A stretch of DNA of 64,000 nucleotides from an uncultured Bacilli bacterium (GTDB lineage: Bacteria; Bacillota_I; Bacilli_A; RF39; UBA660), in contig CAJTUT010000006.1 in NCBI GenBank assembly GCA_910579455.1, positions 1 through 64,000 on the forward strand, read 5' to 3'. The stretch's first letter is position 1, and every line of letters starts with the position of its first letter. The notes below the pieces were generated by a model that did not search any database, had not been told where the DNA came from, and saw nothing but the letters and a program-made list of their open reading frames with translations. The position numbers and the translations under genes are program-made. Below, piece by piece: positions 1 through 8,892 of the stretch.

Positions 1-306
<306 letters not shown>

Positions 307-417
307 TTTATTTAAGTTTGTTTTTAATTATAATTATATCCTTAGCTACTCAAAATTGACGTTTTGCTTAGTTTTCAAAGATCAACTCACTTCTTGTAAT
401 AACTGGGTTGCGTTACC

Positions 418-446
418 AATATAACAAATAAAATTTCTGTTGTCAA
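418..446 (-). promoter_or_regulatory. Proximal rRNA operon promoter
   Basis: On the minus strand there is a perfect -35 box TTGACA (441-446), a 17-bp spacer and a -10 box TATATT (418-423). Transcription would start near 411, about 105 nt before the 16S 5' end. The match and position fit a strong sigma-A rRNA promoter. Confidence 0.8.
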
Positions 447-618
447 CACTTTTTTCAAAAGTTTTTGATATTTTTTTACATTGCAGTAGACAGAAATTTA
501 ACACTTATCATTTTATTATATTCCATAACAATTTTTTTTATAACATGAAAGGTTAAAATATATATAGTACCCAAAAACCTTTAAAATATAATTTGATTAC
601 TATTTACATTTCTCTACA

Positions 619-648
619 AATATACAAAATGTCAAAATAGTAAGTCAA
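619..648 (-). promoter_or_regulatory. Possible middle rRNA promoter
   Basis: The minus strand shows TTGACT (643-648), an 18-bp spacer and TATATT (619-624). It is weaker than its two neighbours in -35 match and spacing. It lies between them and points the same way, so it may be a third rRNA promoter. Chance similarity in AT-rich DNA is possible. Confidence 0.4.
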
Positions 649-723
649 AATATTCTTTACAGTCAACTCGAATTTTATCTATCCTTGGACTTTCCACATG
701 TTTTTTTTGCAACATGCCCATCT

Positions 724-752
724 AATATATCAAAGCACTTCCCAGTTGTCAA
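724..752 (-). promoter_or_regulatory. Distal rRNA operon promoter
   Basis: The minus strand shows TTGACA (747-752), exactly 17 bp, then TATATT (724-729), the same architecture as the proximal promoter. Predicted start is near 717. It lies just beyond the 3' end of the ntdP-like gene, which also reads leftward. Apart from these promoters, 307-820 holds no gene that I can see. Confidence 0.7.
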
Positions 753-820
753 CAAAAAAAAACAAAAAAATTAATTTTTTTTATTTTTATACTATTATAT
801 ATGTAATAAATATAAATTAA

Positions 821-1372
821 TTACTCTTTTACAAAATTTCTTTTTACTTTTTTATAAATCTCATAATAATGCTCTACCGTCCCATAAGCAAATGCCGACT
901 TTCGCTTTTTGGCATTATCTATTAAGTTTGATAATTCATCCTTTAAAATGATATCCAATTCCTTAGAATATGCCATAATGTCTTTATGATAATTATACTC
1001 ACCACAGTCTAATACCTTAAAAGAACCATCTGGAAAAACCCTTAAGTCCAAATCATAGTCAATATATTTAATAGTATCTTCTTCTATAATAAATGGAGAT
1101 GCTATATTACAATAATAATATATACCATCTTTTTTATATTGACCTATAATATTATACCATTTATCTTTAAAAAAATATAACACAGCAGGCTCCTTTGTTC
1201 TCCAAGTTCGACCATCTGATTCTGTGACCTTAGTTTTCTCATTTCCAAATATTAAATAATCAGAATGGATTTCTAATAATACTGCCTCATCCCACGCTCT
1301 ATGAATCTTACTATCATGCTTATAACTATGAATAATATATCTTTTTCCAATTTCTAAGTTTTCCACTTCCAC
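821..1372 (-). CDS. ntdP: Nucleoside di/triphosphatase NtdP (DUF402, YgaC family)
   Basis: At 183 aa this is the usual length of the YgaC/SA1684 family, which hydrolyses nucleoside tri- and diphosphates in the cytoplasm. Strongly family-like blocks are SYKHDSKIHR (about residues 16-25), ESDGRTW (about 51-57), GIYYYCN (about 83-89) and YIDYDLD (about 103-109). The last carries acidic residues of the expected metal site. The start is GTG at 1372, behind a GAGGT ribosome site. It is read toward the rRNA promoters and I see no convincing terminator, so some read-through into the rRNA region is possible. Confidence 0.85.
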   Translation of the reverse strand: MEVENLEIGKRYIIHSYKHDSKIHRAWDEAVLLEIHSDYLIFGNEKTKVTESDGRTWRTKEPAVLYFFKDKWYNIIGQYKKDGIYYYCNIASPFIIEEDTIKYIDYDLDLRVFPDGSFKVLDCGEYNYHKDIMAYSKELDIILKDELSNLIDNAKKRKSAFAYGTVEHYYEIYKKVKRNFVKE

Positions 1373-1463
1373 ATTAATACCTCGTCTCTTATATGAGTAT
1401 ACACGACTATCAACTTTTTTTCAATAAAAAAGAACCAAGATGACTCCAACATTATTGGCCTTA

Positions 1464-2090
1464 CTACTTCTTTTTTTTCTTTTTATGAGTGTCTCCCTTT
1501 TTATCCTCCTCTACAATCTCGGCTTCTCCAATATTAGAAGAATCAATTCCTGACTTAAACTCATCTACATTCTTTTTTATAATAGCAGTTGAGACAATAT
1601 CTAAGACGGAATATGATAAAATGAAAATACCTACAATCTTCATAATTAAAACAGCCCCAGCAAATGGATTAAACAACAAAACTACACCACAAATCGTACT
1701 GATAATTGCAATAGTCATGGTTGCTTTCCATAAATTGTTATTATCATTCCTTAAAACAAATGCATATTGAAGTTTGCTAGCACTATTAATAATAATTGCA
1801 ATGCCTAACACAATAGGTAAAATACTGGCTATTGCATGTGGATTCATAATAACAATCACACCCAATATAACGGTAACAATTCCATAAAGAATATCCAAAC
1901 TCAAAGTAGTTATAGCCTCTTTAGAATTTTTTACAAACCGAATCAAAGCAAAAACTCCTGCTGCTATTAAAATAGCCCCAGCAATATAAGAAATAGTAGC
2001 AATGGTAGCCTCAGATTGAAAAATCAAAAGAAATCCTAATATCATTAATATAATAGACGTCCCAATAGATGATTTAAAAATAATTCTCAT
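1464..2090 (-). CDS. DUF308 (HdeD-family) multi-pass membrane protein
   Basis: A 208-aa protein with about six hydrophobic helices between residues 10 and 170, arranged as repeated pairs typical of DUF308/HdeD membrane proteins. The tail is hydrophilic and ends in a run of lysines. HdeD itself is linked to acid resistance in enterobacteria, but the role in Gram-positives is not established. A good ribosome site (GGAGGG) precedes ATG at 2090. It lies downstream of gpsA in the same direction, with a 72-bp gap, so it may be co-transcribed or separate. Confidence 0.7.
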   Translation of the reverse strand: MRIIFKSSIGTSIILMILGFLLIFQSEATIATISYIAGAILIAAGVFALIRFVKNSKEAITTLSLDILYGIVTVILGVIVIMNPHAIASILPIVLGIAIIINSASKLQYAFVLRNDNNNLWKATMTIAIISTICGVVLLFNPFAGAVLIMKIVGIFILSYSVLDIVSTAIIKKNVDEFKSGIDSSNIGEAEIVEEDKKGDTHKKKKKK

Positions 2091-2162
2091 ATATTTCCCT
2101 CCAAAATCTTAATTATTAAATTATTATTAGTATAACATAAATTTATAAAATAAGAAAAATTA

Positions 2163-3140
2163 TTATATCTTTTCTACTAAAAAGGTTAATAGCTCCTCTG
2201 GGTCTTTATTCTTATTAATGATTCCATAAATTAAACTAATAATAGGAATTTTGACCCTCTTATCCTTTAATAATTGGTAAATAGATTCCAATGTATAATA
2301 CCCCTCAACTGTAGTATTTTTTATATACTGATCCAATTTCCTCTTATCCACTTTTTGTCCTATCATTTTTCCAAATGAAAAGTTCCTACTATTCATGCTG
2401 GTGCATGTTAGTAATAAATCCCCAAAGCCAGCAAAACTTAAAACTGTTCTCTTATCTCCACCAAAGGCATCTATGATCTCTTCCATATCATGGACAGCTT
2501 CCGTTATTAACATAGCACTAGTAGAAGAATTGCCACCTAGTCCGTCTAACATTCCTGCGGACAATGCAATAACATTTTTAATAGCACCACATATTTCCGT
2601 ACCCACTATATCTTCAGTGTGTCTTAATTTAACATAACAATTCCTTAATGACTTTTTTACCACTTCCTTGGTTTCTTCATTTTTTGTAGCAAGAGTTAAA
2701 CCGATTGGTTTTTTCTCCACCACGTCTTTAGCAAAAGATGGTCCAGAAATAATGGCAATATGATTTGTATTAATATATTGAGTAACAATCTCATGAATAA
2801 ACAATCCCGTATCCTGTTCAATTCCCTTAGATGCAATACAAATATGTTGACTTGGCTGAAAATAACTTTGTAATTCTTTACATAAATCTTTAACAAACGC
2901 CGCTGGAATTGCTATGATTATTAACTGTTTGTCCTTGCAGCATTCTAAAATATCAGTAGTAAATTGAACAGACTGAGATAATCTAAAGTTCTTAATCAGC
3001 TGATCATTTCCTCTATTTTTTTCCAAAGCATCTTTTTCCTGTTCAAATTTTGTCCACATAGTAATCTCTACATTGTTTTCCTCTAATATAGAAGCCAGAG
3101 CCATTCCATATGCCCCTGTTCCAAATAATCCTACTTTCAT
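2163..3140 (-). CDS. gpsA: Glycerol-3-phosphate dehydrogenase [NAD(P)+]
   Basis: A 325-aa cytoplasmic enzyme that reduces dihydroxyacetone phosphate to sn-glycerol-3-phosphate for phospholipid synthesis. The N-terminal Rossmann motif GTGAYG is at residues 7-12. The family motif SGPSFAKDV follows, and the catalytic lysine sits in CGAIKNVIA. Length is close to the usual 330-340 aa. AAGGAG precedes ATG at 3140. The DUF3048 gene ends only 14 bp upstream, so the two are probably one operon. Confidence 0.93.
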   Translation of the reverse strand: MKVGLFGTGAYGMALASILEENNVEITMWTKFEQEKDALEKNRGNDQLIKNFRLSQSVQFTTDILECCKDKQLIIIAIPAAFVKDLCKELQSYFQPSQHICIASKGIEQDTGLFIHEIVTQYINTNHIAIISGPSFAKDVVEKKPIGLTLATKNEETKEVVKKSLRNCYVKLRHTEDIVGTEICGAIKNVIALSAGMLDGLGGNSSTSAMLITEAVHDMEEIIDAFGGDKRTVLSFAGFGDLLLTCTSMNSRNFSFGKMIGQKVDKRKLDQYIKNTTVEGYYTLESIYQLLKDKRVKIPIISLIYGIINKNKDPEELLTFLVEKI

Positions 3141-3154
3141 AGTTTTCTCTCCTT

Positions 3155-4216
3155 TTAATTAAATTCTGGTGTTGTAGTTATAGGAATAATTTGAATAAAG
3201 GTATTTCCATCATTTACCTTTACTTGAGTACCATTTAAATATTTATATACAGTTTTCTTATTTCTTTCCATCTTTTCCCATGTAATAGGAAGGGCATATC
3301 CATTCGTAATATAATATCCCTCTCCATCGTCTACCGTATTTAAATCTTGTCTTCCATAACTATCTAAACTATAATTCTCAACCTTCTGAATAATTATATT
3401 TTTATAGTGTAATTGCTGATCTGTACTTTTGTCAAGATGTGCTTTTCCATCCATAAACCGCAAATAATATTTATTTTCAGCATCGTACTGATAACTAGTT
3501 GTTTGATTATTAGAATATTTTAAAGATAAAGCATTTGTAACTATCCTAGGATCTTCTTCATTTTCACCTGTTTCCCGATCAACTTTTGGTGTCTTAAAAT
3601 AAATTTCATCTACACTATAATTTAATAATTTCCAATCCTCAGTCTCAGTACTATATCCTTTTTGCACTGCATATCTATATAAAGTCTTAATATTTGTAAA
3701 TACATTGTGAGGAGCTGCTATTTTATGATCCCTCCAATAAGCAGACTCAGCCGTTAATCCATTAATATTATTAATCCCCAAAGTTTTTATATCATTTTCT
3801 GCATATGTACTCCATCCATAATGTGAGTAAATAGCATCACTTTCCATAGCATAATCCAAAAAATAGTGCCTTGAACTACGAACAGGTCCTATTAGATCCA
3901 CATTCCTATCCTTAAACAAGGCCATAATTCTAGTATATCCACCTTCAACAATGATTTCATAATTCAAATAAGAATCCTGAAGTCCAGCATGTGTATCATA
4001 ACCAACATTATTATCAATCATAACAGCAATAGGTCTTTGATTACTATCCTGATCCACTATTTTTAATTTTTTAAATTCCTTTTTCTTTATTAAACTCTCT
4101 TCCTCATTAAAATATAGAAAATATAAAACAAGTCCCATAATGCATAAAATAAATATAGATATACAAATACCAATAATTCTTTTATCTTTTTTCCTCATTC
4201 TCTTTTTCTTAGACAT
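3155..4216 (-). CDS. DUF3048 (YerB-like) membrane-anchored extracellular protein
   Basis: The 353-aa protein starts with a short basic stretch and one membrane helix (about residues 15-35), with the remainder outside the cell. The blocks RPIAVMIDN, EGGYTRIMALF and GPVRSSRHYFLDYA are typical of DUF3048, represented by B. subtilis YerB. The function is unknown. YerB is a lipoprotein, but no lipobox cysteine is visible here, so this looks like an uncleaved anchor. ATG at 4216 is preferred over GTG at 4225 because AGGAG lies 8 bp upstream of it. Confidence 0.75.
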   Translation of the reverse strand: MSKKKRMRKKDKRIIGICISIFILCIMGLVLYFLYFNEEESLIKKKEFKKLKIVDQDSNQRPIAVMIDNNVGYDTHAGLQDSYLNYEIIVEGGYTRIMALFKDRNVDLIGPVRSSRHYFLDYAMESDAIYSHYGWSTYAENDIKTLGINNINGLTAESAYWRDHKIAAPHNVFTNIKTLYRYAVQKGYSTETEDWKLLNYSVDEIYFKTPKVDRETGENEEDPRIVTNALSLKYSNNQTTSYQYDAENKYYLRFMDGKAHLDKSTDQQLHYKNIIIQKVENYSLDSYGRQDLNTVDDGEGYYITNGYALPITWEKMERNKKTVYKYLNGTQVKVNDGNTFIQIIPITTTPEFN

Positions 4217-4274
4217 GTAACTCACTCCTATTATAAGGATATCATACTTTATTTAAGAAATCCATTTATTATTA

Positions 4275-4303
4275 TTGAATCCAAGAATTTTATATGTTAT
4301 AAT
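4275..4303 (+). promoter_or_regulatory. Promoter of the tRNA-Trp gene
   Basis: TTGAAT (4275-4280), a 17-bp spacer and TATAAT (4298-4303) preceded by TG at the extended -10 position. The start would fall near 4310, leaving a 30-nt leader before the tRNA. Confidence 0.7.
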
Positions 4304-4339
4304 TAATATGTAATATGAAGTGAGCTTTGTTTTAATATA

Positions 4340-4412
4340 GGGGATTAGTTAAATGGTATAATAGGAGTCTCCAAAACTTTTGTTGGGAGTTCGATTCTCT
4401 CATCCCCTGCCA
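4340..4412 (+). tRNA. tRNA-Trp (anticodon CCA), 3' CCA encoded
   Basis: A 73-nt cloverleaf. The acceptor stem AGGGGAT (4340-4346) pairs with ATCCCCT (4402-4408), then discriminator G and encoded CCA. The anticodon loop CTCCAAA gives anticodon CCA, which reads UGG. The T arm GGGAG-TTCGATT-CTCTC is clear. Because the anticodon is CCA rather than UCA, this tRNA does not read UGA. It is a stand-alone tRNA with its own promoter. Confidence 0.95.
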
Positions 4413-4484
4413 TTTATATTTTTAGAAGTAGTATAGCTAATAGTAGTATATAGTAGTATGAAAATTAAAGTTTCATCGTAATAG

Positions 4485-4518
4485 AAAACACATTACATAT
4501 TATCTGTGTTTTTTTTTG
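4485..4518 (+). terminator. Rho-independent terminator after tRNA-Trp
   Basis: AAAACACA (4485-4492) pairs with TGTGTTTT (4505-4512) around a 12-nt loop, followed by a run of T. The stem is AT-rich and modest in strength. Confidence 0.55.
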
Positions 4519-4629
4519 AAAAATTATTTTCTAAATAAATTTTGTGTTTTAAAACCATTCTATTTTGTATTGTTTTATACTATAATATGATACCTTTTAG
4601 CCATACTAAACATATAGAGGTGTATGTTT

Positions 4630-5934
4630 ATGGAATTTAAAACAATAACAGCAAAAGAGTTTGATTCTTTTGCAAAAAAACATGTGCAAGCTAGTTTTAA
4701 TCAAACAAGCTCATGGGGAAGTCTAAAAAAAACAAATGGATGGAAAAGTCACTATTTAGCTCTCATAGAAAAAAAGAAGATTATCGCTGGAACTTTACTC
4801 CTTTCTAAAGAGCTTCCACTAATCAAAAAAAATATGTTTTATGCCCCAAGAGGATTTTTAATTGACTATAATAATTATGAAATATTAAATGAATTTACGA
4901 CCCATGTAAAAAAATACGCAAAGGATAAAAATGCTATTTTTATCAAACTCGATCCTTATATTATTTACCAAGAGCGTGATATTGATGGAAAAGTGATCCC
5001 TGAAGAGAAAAACAATAAAAAAGCATTTCATAATCTAATTAAATTAGGATACCAACACTTTGGTTTTAACCTTATGCAGGATACCTTGCAACCGAGATGG
5101 CTTTTTGTTACAGATACAAAAGATAAAACCGTAGAAGAAGTCATGAGTAAAATGGAATCTAAAACAAGACAAATCATTAGGAAAAACGAGCGATTATGTA
5201 TTAAAACTCGGGAAATAGACGAAACGGAATTAGAAACATTTAAAGATATTATGCAACACACAGGAGATAGAAGACAATTTATAGATAGGCCTCTTTCTTA
5301 TTACCAAAACATGTATAAACATCTAGCCCCTAGTCACATTTTAAAAATTTTACTAGCAGAGCTTCATACTGATGAATTATTGAATAGCTTAGAAAAAGAA
5401 GTGGTTGAATGTCAAAAAAATTATGATAACCGAAAAAAGAAACATGACCAGGGACTTAATAAAATGAATGAAAATAAATATATATCTAAACAAAGGGAGG
5501 CAGAAAATAATATTCATAGGCTTCAAAAGAAGATGAAAGAGGTAAAAGAACTACAAGCTAAACACGGAAAAATTATTGTTTTAGGTGGTATTTTATTTCT
5601 AATCCATGGAAGTGAAGTGGTATCCCTAGTCGGTGGAAGTTATGAAAAGTTTATGGAATATCAGTCGGCTTATACCATCCATTGGGAAGGTTGTAAATAT
5701 GCCATAGAGCATGGATATCACAGGTATAATTTTTATGGGATTACTGGAGACTTTAATGAGGCAAATCCTTTATATGGACTTTATTTATTTAAAAAAGGAT
5801 TTGGTGGAAAAGTAGTAGAATTAATTGGTGAATTTGACTTAGTCATTTCTAAATTTTGGTATCATTCTTATCATATCGCCTTTAAAATTTATCATAGTTT
5901 AAAAAATTTAAGAATAAAAAATAGGATAAAGTAA
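4630..5934 (+). CDS. FemAB-family peptidoglycan aminoacyltransferase
   Basis: The 434-aa protein belongs to the FemA/FemX/MurM family, which uses aminoacyl-tRNA to add interpeptide-bridge residues to lipid-linked peptidoglycan precursors at the cytoplasmic membrane. The N-terminal SFNQTSSWGSLK motif and C-terminal YNFYGITGDF are typical of the twin GNAT-like fold. A charged insert at about residues 250-300 is the coiled-coil arm seen in FemA and FemX. ATG at 4630 is preferred over ATG at 4624 because GAGGTG is 7 bp upstream. The amino acid added cannot be read from sequence. The adjacent tRNA-Trp has its own promoter and terminator. Confidence 0.88.
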   Translation: MEFKTITAKEFDSFAKKHVQASFNQTSSWGSLKKTNGWKSHYLALIEKKKIIAGTLLLSKELPLIKKNMFYAPRGFLIDYNNYEILNEFTTHVKKYAKDKNAIFIKLDPYIIYQERDIDGKVIPEEKNNKKAFHNLIKLGYQHFGFNLMQDTLQPRWLFVTDTKDKTVEEVMSKMESKTRQIIRKNERLCIKTREIDETELETFKDIMQHTGDRRQFIDRPLSYYQNMYKHLAPSHILKILLAELHTDELLNSLEKEVVECQKNYDNRKKKHDQGLNKMNENKYISKQREAENNIHRLQKKMKEVKELQAKHGKIIVLGGILFLIHGSEVVSLVGGSYEKFMEYQSAYTIHWEGCKYAIEHGYHRYNFYGITGDFNEANPLYGLYLFKKGFGGKVVELIGEFDLVISKFWYHSYHIAFKIYHSLKNLRIKNRIK

Positions 5935-5951
5935 GAAAATATCCTTTTTTA
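5923..5951 (+). terminator. Terminator of the FemAB-family gene
   Basis: AGGATA (5923-5928) pairs with TATCCT (5940-5945), followed by TTTTT. The hairpin overlaps the stop codon of the preceding gene. Confidence 0.6.
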
Positions 5952-6006
5952 TTTTTATAAAATCAAGTATAATAATTTTAATATTAATAAGGAAATGGTG
6001 AGAAAT

Positions 6007-6435
6007 ATGTATCATTGTTTTAGATTAAAAAAAGGAAATGATTTAAAGAAAGAATTAGAGAGTTTTGCAATCAAAAATAAGATTTCTGGTGTAATTTTAT
6101 GCTGTGTTGGTTGTCTTGATAAACTGAACATTAGATTAGCAGATGCAAAAGATTATTTAATAGAAGAAAAACCATTTGAAATTGTAAGTGCAACAGGAAC
6201 CTTATCTAAAGATGGAATGCACATTTTTAATGAATTTTATATTGTAAAAAAAGATATTAATCTTTCTAAGATTATCCTACAAGAGGAGGAAGTTCAAGAC
6301 ATAAAATGGGTTCCAAAAGAGGAAATTTTGAAAAGAATTAATCATAATTATGATCAGTTGACAGATAAAATTAGCTACTGGCGGTATTTAGAAAAATATT
6401 TAAATTCGAAAAATAAAATTAGGGAGGTATTATGA
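6007..6435 (+). CDS. Chimeric ORF: N-terminal PPC/DUF296 half fused to C-terminal Nudix half
   Basis: A 142-aa protein. Residues about 1-74 resemble the start of a PPC/DUF296 domain: RLKKGNDL, GVILCCVGCLDK, IRLADAKDY, PFEIVSATGTLSKDGMHI. The match stops at the conserved HIH region. Residues about 75-130 instead match the C-terminal part of Nudix hydrolases (FYIVKKDINLSK, QEEEVQDIKWVPKEEI), but no Nudix box is present. The simplest reading is an in-frame deletion joining two neighbouring genes. ATG at 6007 is used because GGTGAG sits 4 bp upstream, whereas ATG at 5995 would overlap the ribosome site. Its TGA stop overlaps the next start (ATGA). Function unknown. Confidence 0.6.
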   Translation: MYHCFRLKKGNDLKKELESFAIKNKISGVILCCVGCLDKLNIRLADAKDYLIEEKPFEIVSATGTLSKDGMHIFNEFYIVKKDINLSKIILQEEEVQDIKWVPKEEILKRINHNYDQLTDKISYWRYLEKYLNSKNKIREVL

Positions 6436-6974
6436 AATTATATGTAGTAAGACACGGCCAAATTGATGCAAATATAGAGGATAGAATGTATTCCCTAACA
6501 GATAAAGACTTAAATGAAGTAGGAATTAGACAAGCCAAAAAAACTGCTCAAAAAGCGAAAGAACTCTCATATGATTTTGTCCTTTGTTCTCCTTTAAAAC
6601 GAGCAAAAAAAACCTGCGATATCATAAACTCTGTCAGAAAAAAAGAAGTCATTTATGATAAACGACTAGTAGAAAGGGACTGTGGAAGTTTAGAAGGGAT
6701 TCTTACTAGTCAATTTAACTATTCTGATTATTGGAATTATGATAAGAATATCTCCTATGGAACTGCTTTGAAAATACAGCCCTTCTATCACAGTATTTGG
6801 AAATTCTTAGATGAGTTAAAAGAAAAGTATTCCAATAAAACTATTTTAATTGTTACTCATAATGGGGTGGCTAGGGCGATCCATTCTTATTTTCATGGAA
6901 TTCCTAAAAATGGCGATACAGAACTCTATAGTTATCAGAATGCAGAGCTTAGAGAATATGACACAAAAGACTAA
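6432..6974 (+). CDS. Histidine phosphatase superfamily protein (phosphoglycerate-mutase-like)
   Basis: A 180-aa cytoplasmic protein with the catalytic RHGQ motif at residues 8-11, an internal SPLKRAKKTCDII block (second arginine) and VTHNGVARAI with the second catalytic histidine. These are the signatures of the RHG phosphatase/mutase superfamily. The substrate cannot be decided. Cobalamin phosphatases, sugar phosphatases and broad phosphatases share this layout. It is translationally coupled to the chimeric gene upstream through an ATGA overlap. Confidence 0.8.
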   Translation: MKLYVVRHGQIDANIEDRMYSLTDKDLNEVGIRQAKKTAQKAKELSYDFVLCSPLKRAKKTCDIINSVRKKEVIYDKRLVERDCGSLEGILTSQFNYSDYWNYDKNISYGTALKIQPFYHSIWKFLDELKEKYSNKTILIVTHNGVARAIHSYFHGIPKNGDTELYSYQNAELREYDTKD

Positions 6975-6993
6975 CCTAATTGGATAGTCTTTT
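6965..6993. terminator. Bidirectional terminator between convergent genes
   Basis: AAAAGACTA (6965-6973) pairs perfectly with TAGTCTTTT (6985-6993). The A and T tracts serve both directions, and the hairpin touches the stop codons of both convergent genes. Confidence 0.75.
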
Positions 6994-8374
6994 ATTTATA
7001 ATCATTTTTAAACAATTTATCATAATTTGCTTGAGATATATAAATCTTCAAATGAATCGCATCCTCATCATAACGAATCAATCTTTTTCTTTTTAAATGA
7101 TTTAATACAATTTTATACATTTCTAAGATATCTACATCTTCTACATATAAATGATATTCATCTACATATTTTCCCTGATATTCTTGTACTTTATTATGAT
7201 CAAGATGATAGTTTAAAATTTCTGGATAACTAATCTCCAATTGGATATCACTCTGCGTGTTATCAATCACAAACTCTTTCGGATAACGATCTAGTAAATA
7301 TAATCTTATATTCTCGGTAACCTCTATTTTCTCAGTTTTGGTTGTGACTTTTCCTACTTTTTCTATATCATAGTAATCGTAATTCAAAATGGCCGTACAA
7401 GATAATCCTGCTCCTACCCCCATTAATGCTAAGCTAGATATAAATAAAATGAATATCACCTTCAATGGCTGTTTTCTATTAAATATAAAATTGTAAATAA
7501 AATATAGAATCAAGAAAGATAATAAAACACTTCCTGAAAATGCAATGGTAATAAACAAGAATAGTATTGTATATCGAATATGGGCAATACTCACAACCAT
7601 TAAAAATACTAAAAATAAACAAAGACAAATTAATGGCATAGTACACATTGCAACGAAGATCTTAATGGCATAAATCATAATTTTACCAAGTAATGAAAAG
7701 AAACTAAAAGAGGCATGCTTTGGATCTCTAATGATTACCTTTTCCCTTTTGGATGGATCCACAAATTCATGTTTATCCAAAACTTCTTTTTCCAAAGTCT
7801 TCTTTTCTGCGTTCTTATCTTCAATCGTAATATAATAATCTAAATATCTAATTTTGAATAGATGTAGAACAATAATAAAACCTAATATCAATAACACAGT
7901 GATATAAATCGCCTCAAAAACTTGAATAACATAATTATTATAAGGATATGGAATAAAACTAAGAATACTAGCAGTAATTCCTCTGATAATTGCAAACGCT
8001 ATTCCTCCTAATGCAGTCACTATAAGAATTAAAATAAGAACTTCAAAAATACATTTTATTCTTTGTTTAAATTGCATACTACAAAACATATTATATGTCT
8101 TTGTCACAAATTTTAATAAATCTTGCAAATAATTATTAAAACTCGCCTTAGGGTGCTGATATGAATTTGATTTTATAGTTCCATCATCTAGTAGATCTTC
8201 CAATGTACAATTTAATATATTAGAAATTTGGATGATTTTCTCCATATCTGGATAGGACGATCCTGACTCCCATTTCGATACAGCCTGTCTTGATACTCCT
8301 AGCTTATCTGCCAATTGTTCCTGAGAAAGATTATTATTTTTTCTTTGTTTTGCTAACTTATCACAAAACTTCAT
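6992..8374 (-). CDS. XRE-family transcription regulator with a polytopic membrane domain
   Basis: The 460-aa protein opens with a classic Cro/CI helix-turn-helix (about residues 1-65: LSQEQLADKLGVSRQAVSKWESG). About five to six membrane helices follow between residues 110 and 350, then a soluble C-terminal domain. Membrane-tethered XRE regulators are known as putative sensors, but no ligand is suggested here. ATG at 8374 is chosen because GGAGGTGAG precedes it and the HTH begins directly there. The longer GTG/TTG-type start at 8461 has no ribosome site. Confidence 0.75.
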   Translation of the reverse strand: MKFCDKLAKQRKNNNLSQEQLADKLGVSRQAVSKWESGSSYPDMEKIIQISNILNCTLEDLLDDGTIKSNSYQHPKASFNNYLQDLLKFVTKTYNMFCSMQFKQRIKCIFEVLILILIVTALGGIAFAIIRGITASILSFIPYPYNNYVIQVFEAIYITVLLILGFIIVLHLFKIRYLDYYITIEDKNAEKKTLEKEVLDKHEFVDPSKREKVIIRDPKHASFSFFSLLGKIMIYAIKIFVAMCTMPLICLCLFLVFLMVVSIAHIRYTILFLFITIAFSGSVLLSFLILYFIYNFIFNRKQPLKVIFILFISSLALMGVGAGLSCTAILNYDYYDIEKVGKVTTKTEKIEVTENIRLYLLDRYPKEFVIDNTQSDIQLEISYPEILNYHLDHNKVQEYQGKYVDEYHLYVEDVDILEMYKIVLNHLKRKRLIRYDEDAIHLKIYISQANYDKLFKNDYK

Positions 8375-8474
8375 TTTTCTCACCTCCACTGCCATTATAT
8401 TACAAATATGATCGGTAGCAAAACCAACAATCGATATCTTTTTGTATAAATTTGGTTGCAATTTATTATATAAA

Positions 8475-8498
8475 AGAAAAAAGACTATGTCTAGTCTT
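8475..8498 (-). terminator. Terminator of hsp20
   Basis: AAGACTA and TAGTCTT form a 7-bp stem with a 4-nt loop (8481-8498), followed on the minus strand by a T-rich run. Confidence 0.7.
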
Positions 8499-8892
8499 CT
8501 ATCATTATCACCTTTTTTGACTCTTTCTTTGGCTCCTCCTTTGGAACAGATATTTTTAAAACATTATCTTTAATTTGAGCCTTCACTTCATCTTCTGAAA
8601 CTTCACCTACATAAAATTTTCTTTCGCATCTAGTTGTAGATTGTCTCTCATGACGTAAGTATTTTTTATTCTCATCTTCTGTCATTTCCACTTTTTTCTC
8701 TGCTGATATTTTTAAATATCCATTCTCGAGTTCCATATGGATATCCTCTTTCTTAAATCCTGGAATATCCATCTCAATGATATAGGAACCTTCCTCTTCA
8801 TAAATATCACATTTTAAAATTTGATCCATTTTTCCCCATGGTTCAAAATTATCAAAAAAATCATGGAAAAAAATTCTACTTGGTAACATCAT
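8491..8892 (-). CDS. Small heat shock protein, Hsp20/alpha-crystallin family
   Basis: A 133-aa cytoplasmic chaperone. The alpha-crystallin domain spans about residues 28-120, with DIPGFKKEDI, LENGYLKISAEK and the C-terminal beta-strand motif DNVLKISVPK. The IXI/V-type C-terminal tail is reduced to a lysine/glutamate-rich end. Such proteins hold unfolding proteins for refolding by DnaK. AAGGGG precedes two adjacent ATG codons (8892, 8889). I saw no CIRCE-type operator between this gene and the divergent mscS, so heat control is not shown by sequence. Confidence 0.85.
   Translation of the reverse strand: MMLPSRIFFHDFFDNFEPWGKMDQILKCDIYEEEGSYIIEMDIPGFKKEDIHMELENGYLKISAEKKVEMTEDENKKYLRHERQSTTRCERKFYVGEVSEDEVKAQIKDNVLKISVPKEEPKKESKKVIMIED

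Noticed and set aside
4340..4412. Possible UGA-as-tryptophan code, because the lineage could be mollicute-like
   Set aside because: The tRNA-Trp anticodon is CCA, and UGA serves as a real stop in coupled overlaps at 6432-6435, 16695-16698 and 50167-50170.
4425..4462. Short TAGTAGTA-type repeats downstream of tRNA-Trp
   Set aside because: Only a few irregular copies, with no spacer structure. This is low-complexity AT-rich sequence, not a CRISPR or functional repeat.
4340..5934. Functional pairing of tRNA-Trp with the FemAB aminoacyltransferase
   Set aside because: The tRNA has its own promoter and terminator, and tryptophan is not a known bridge residue, so adjacency is probably chance.
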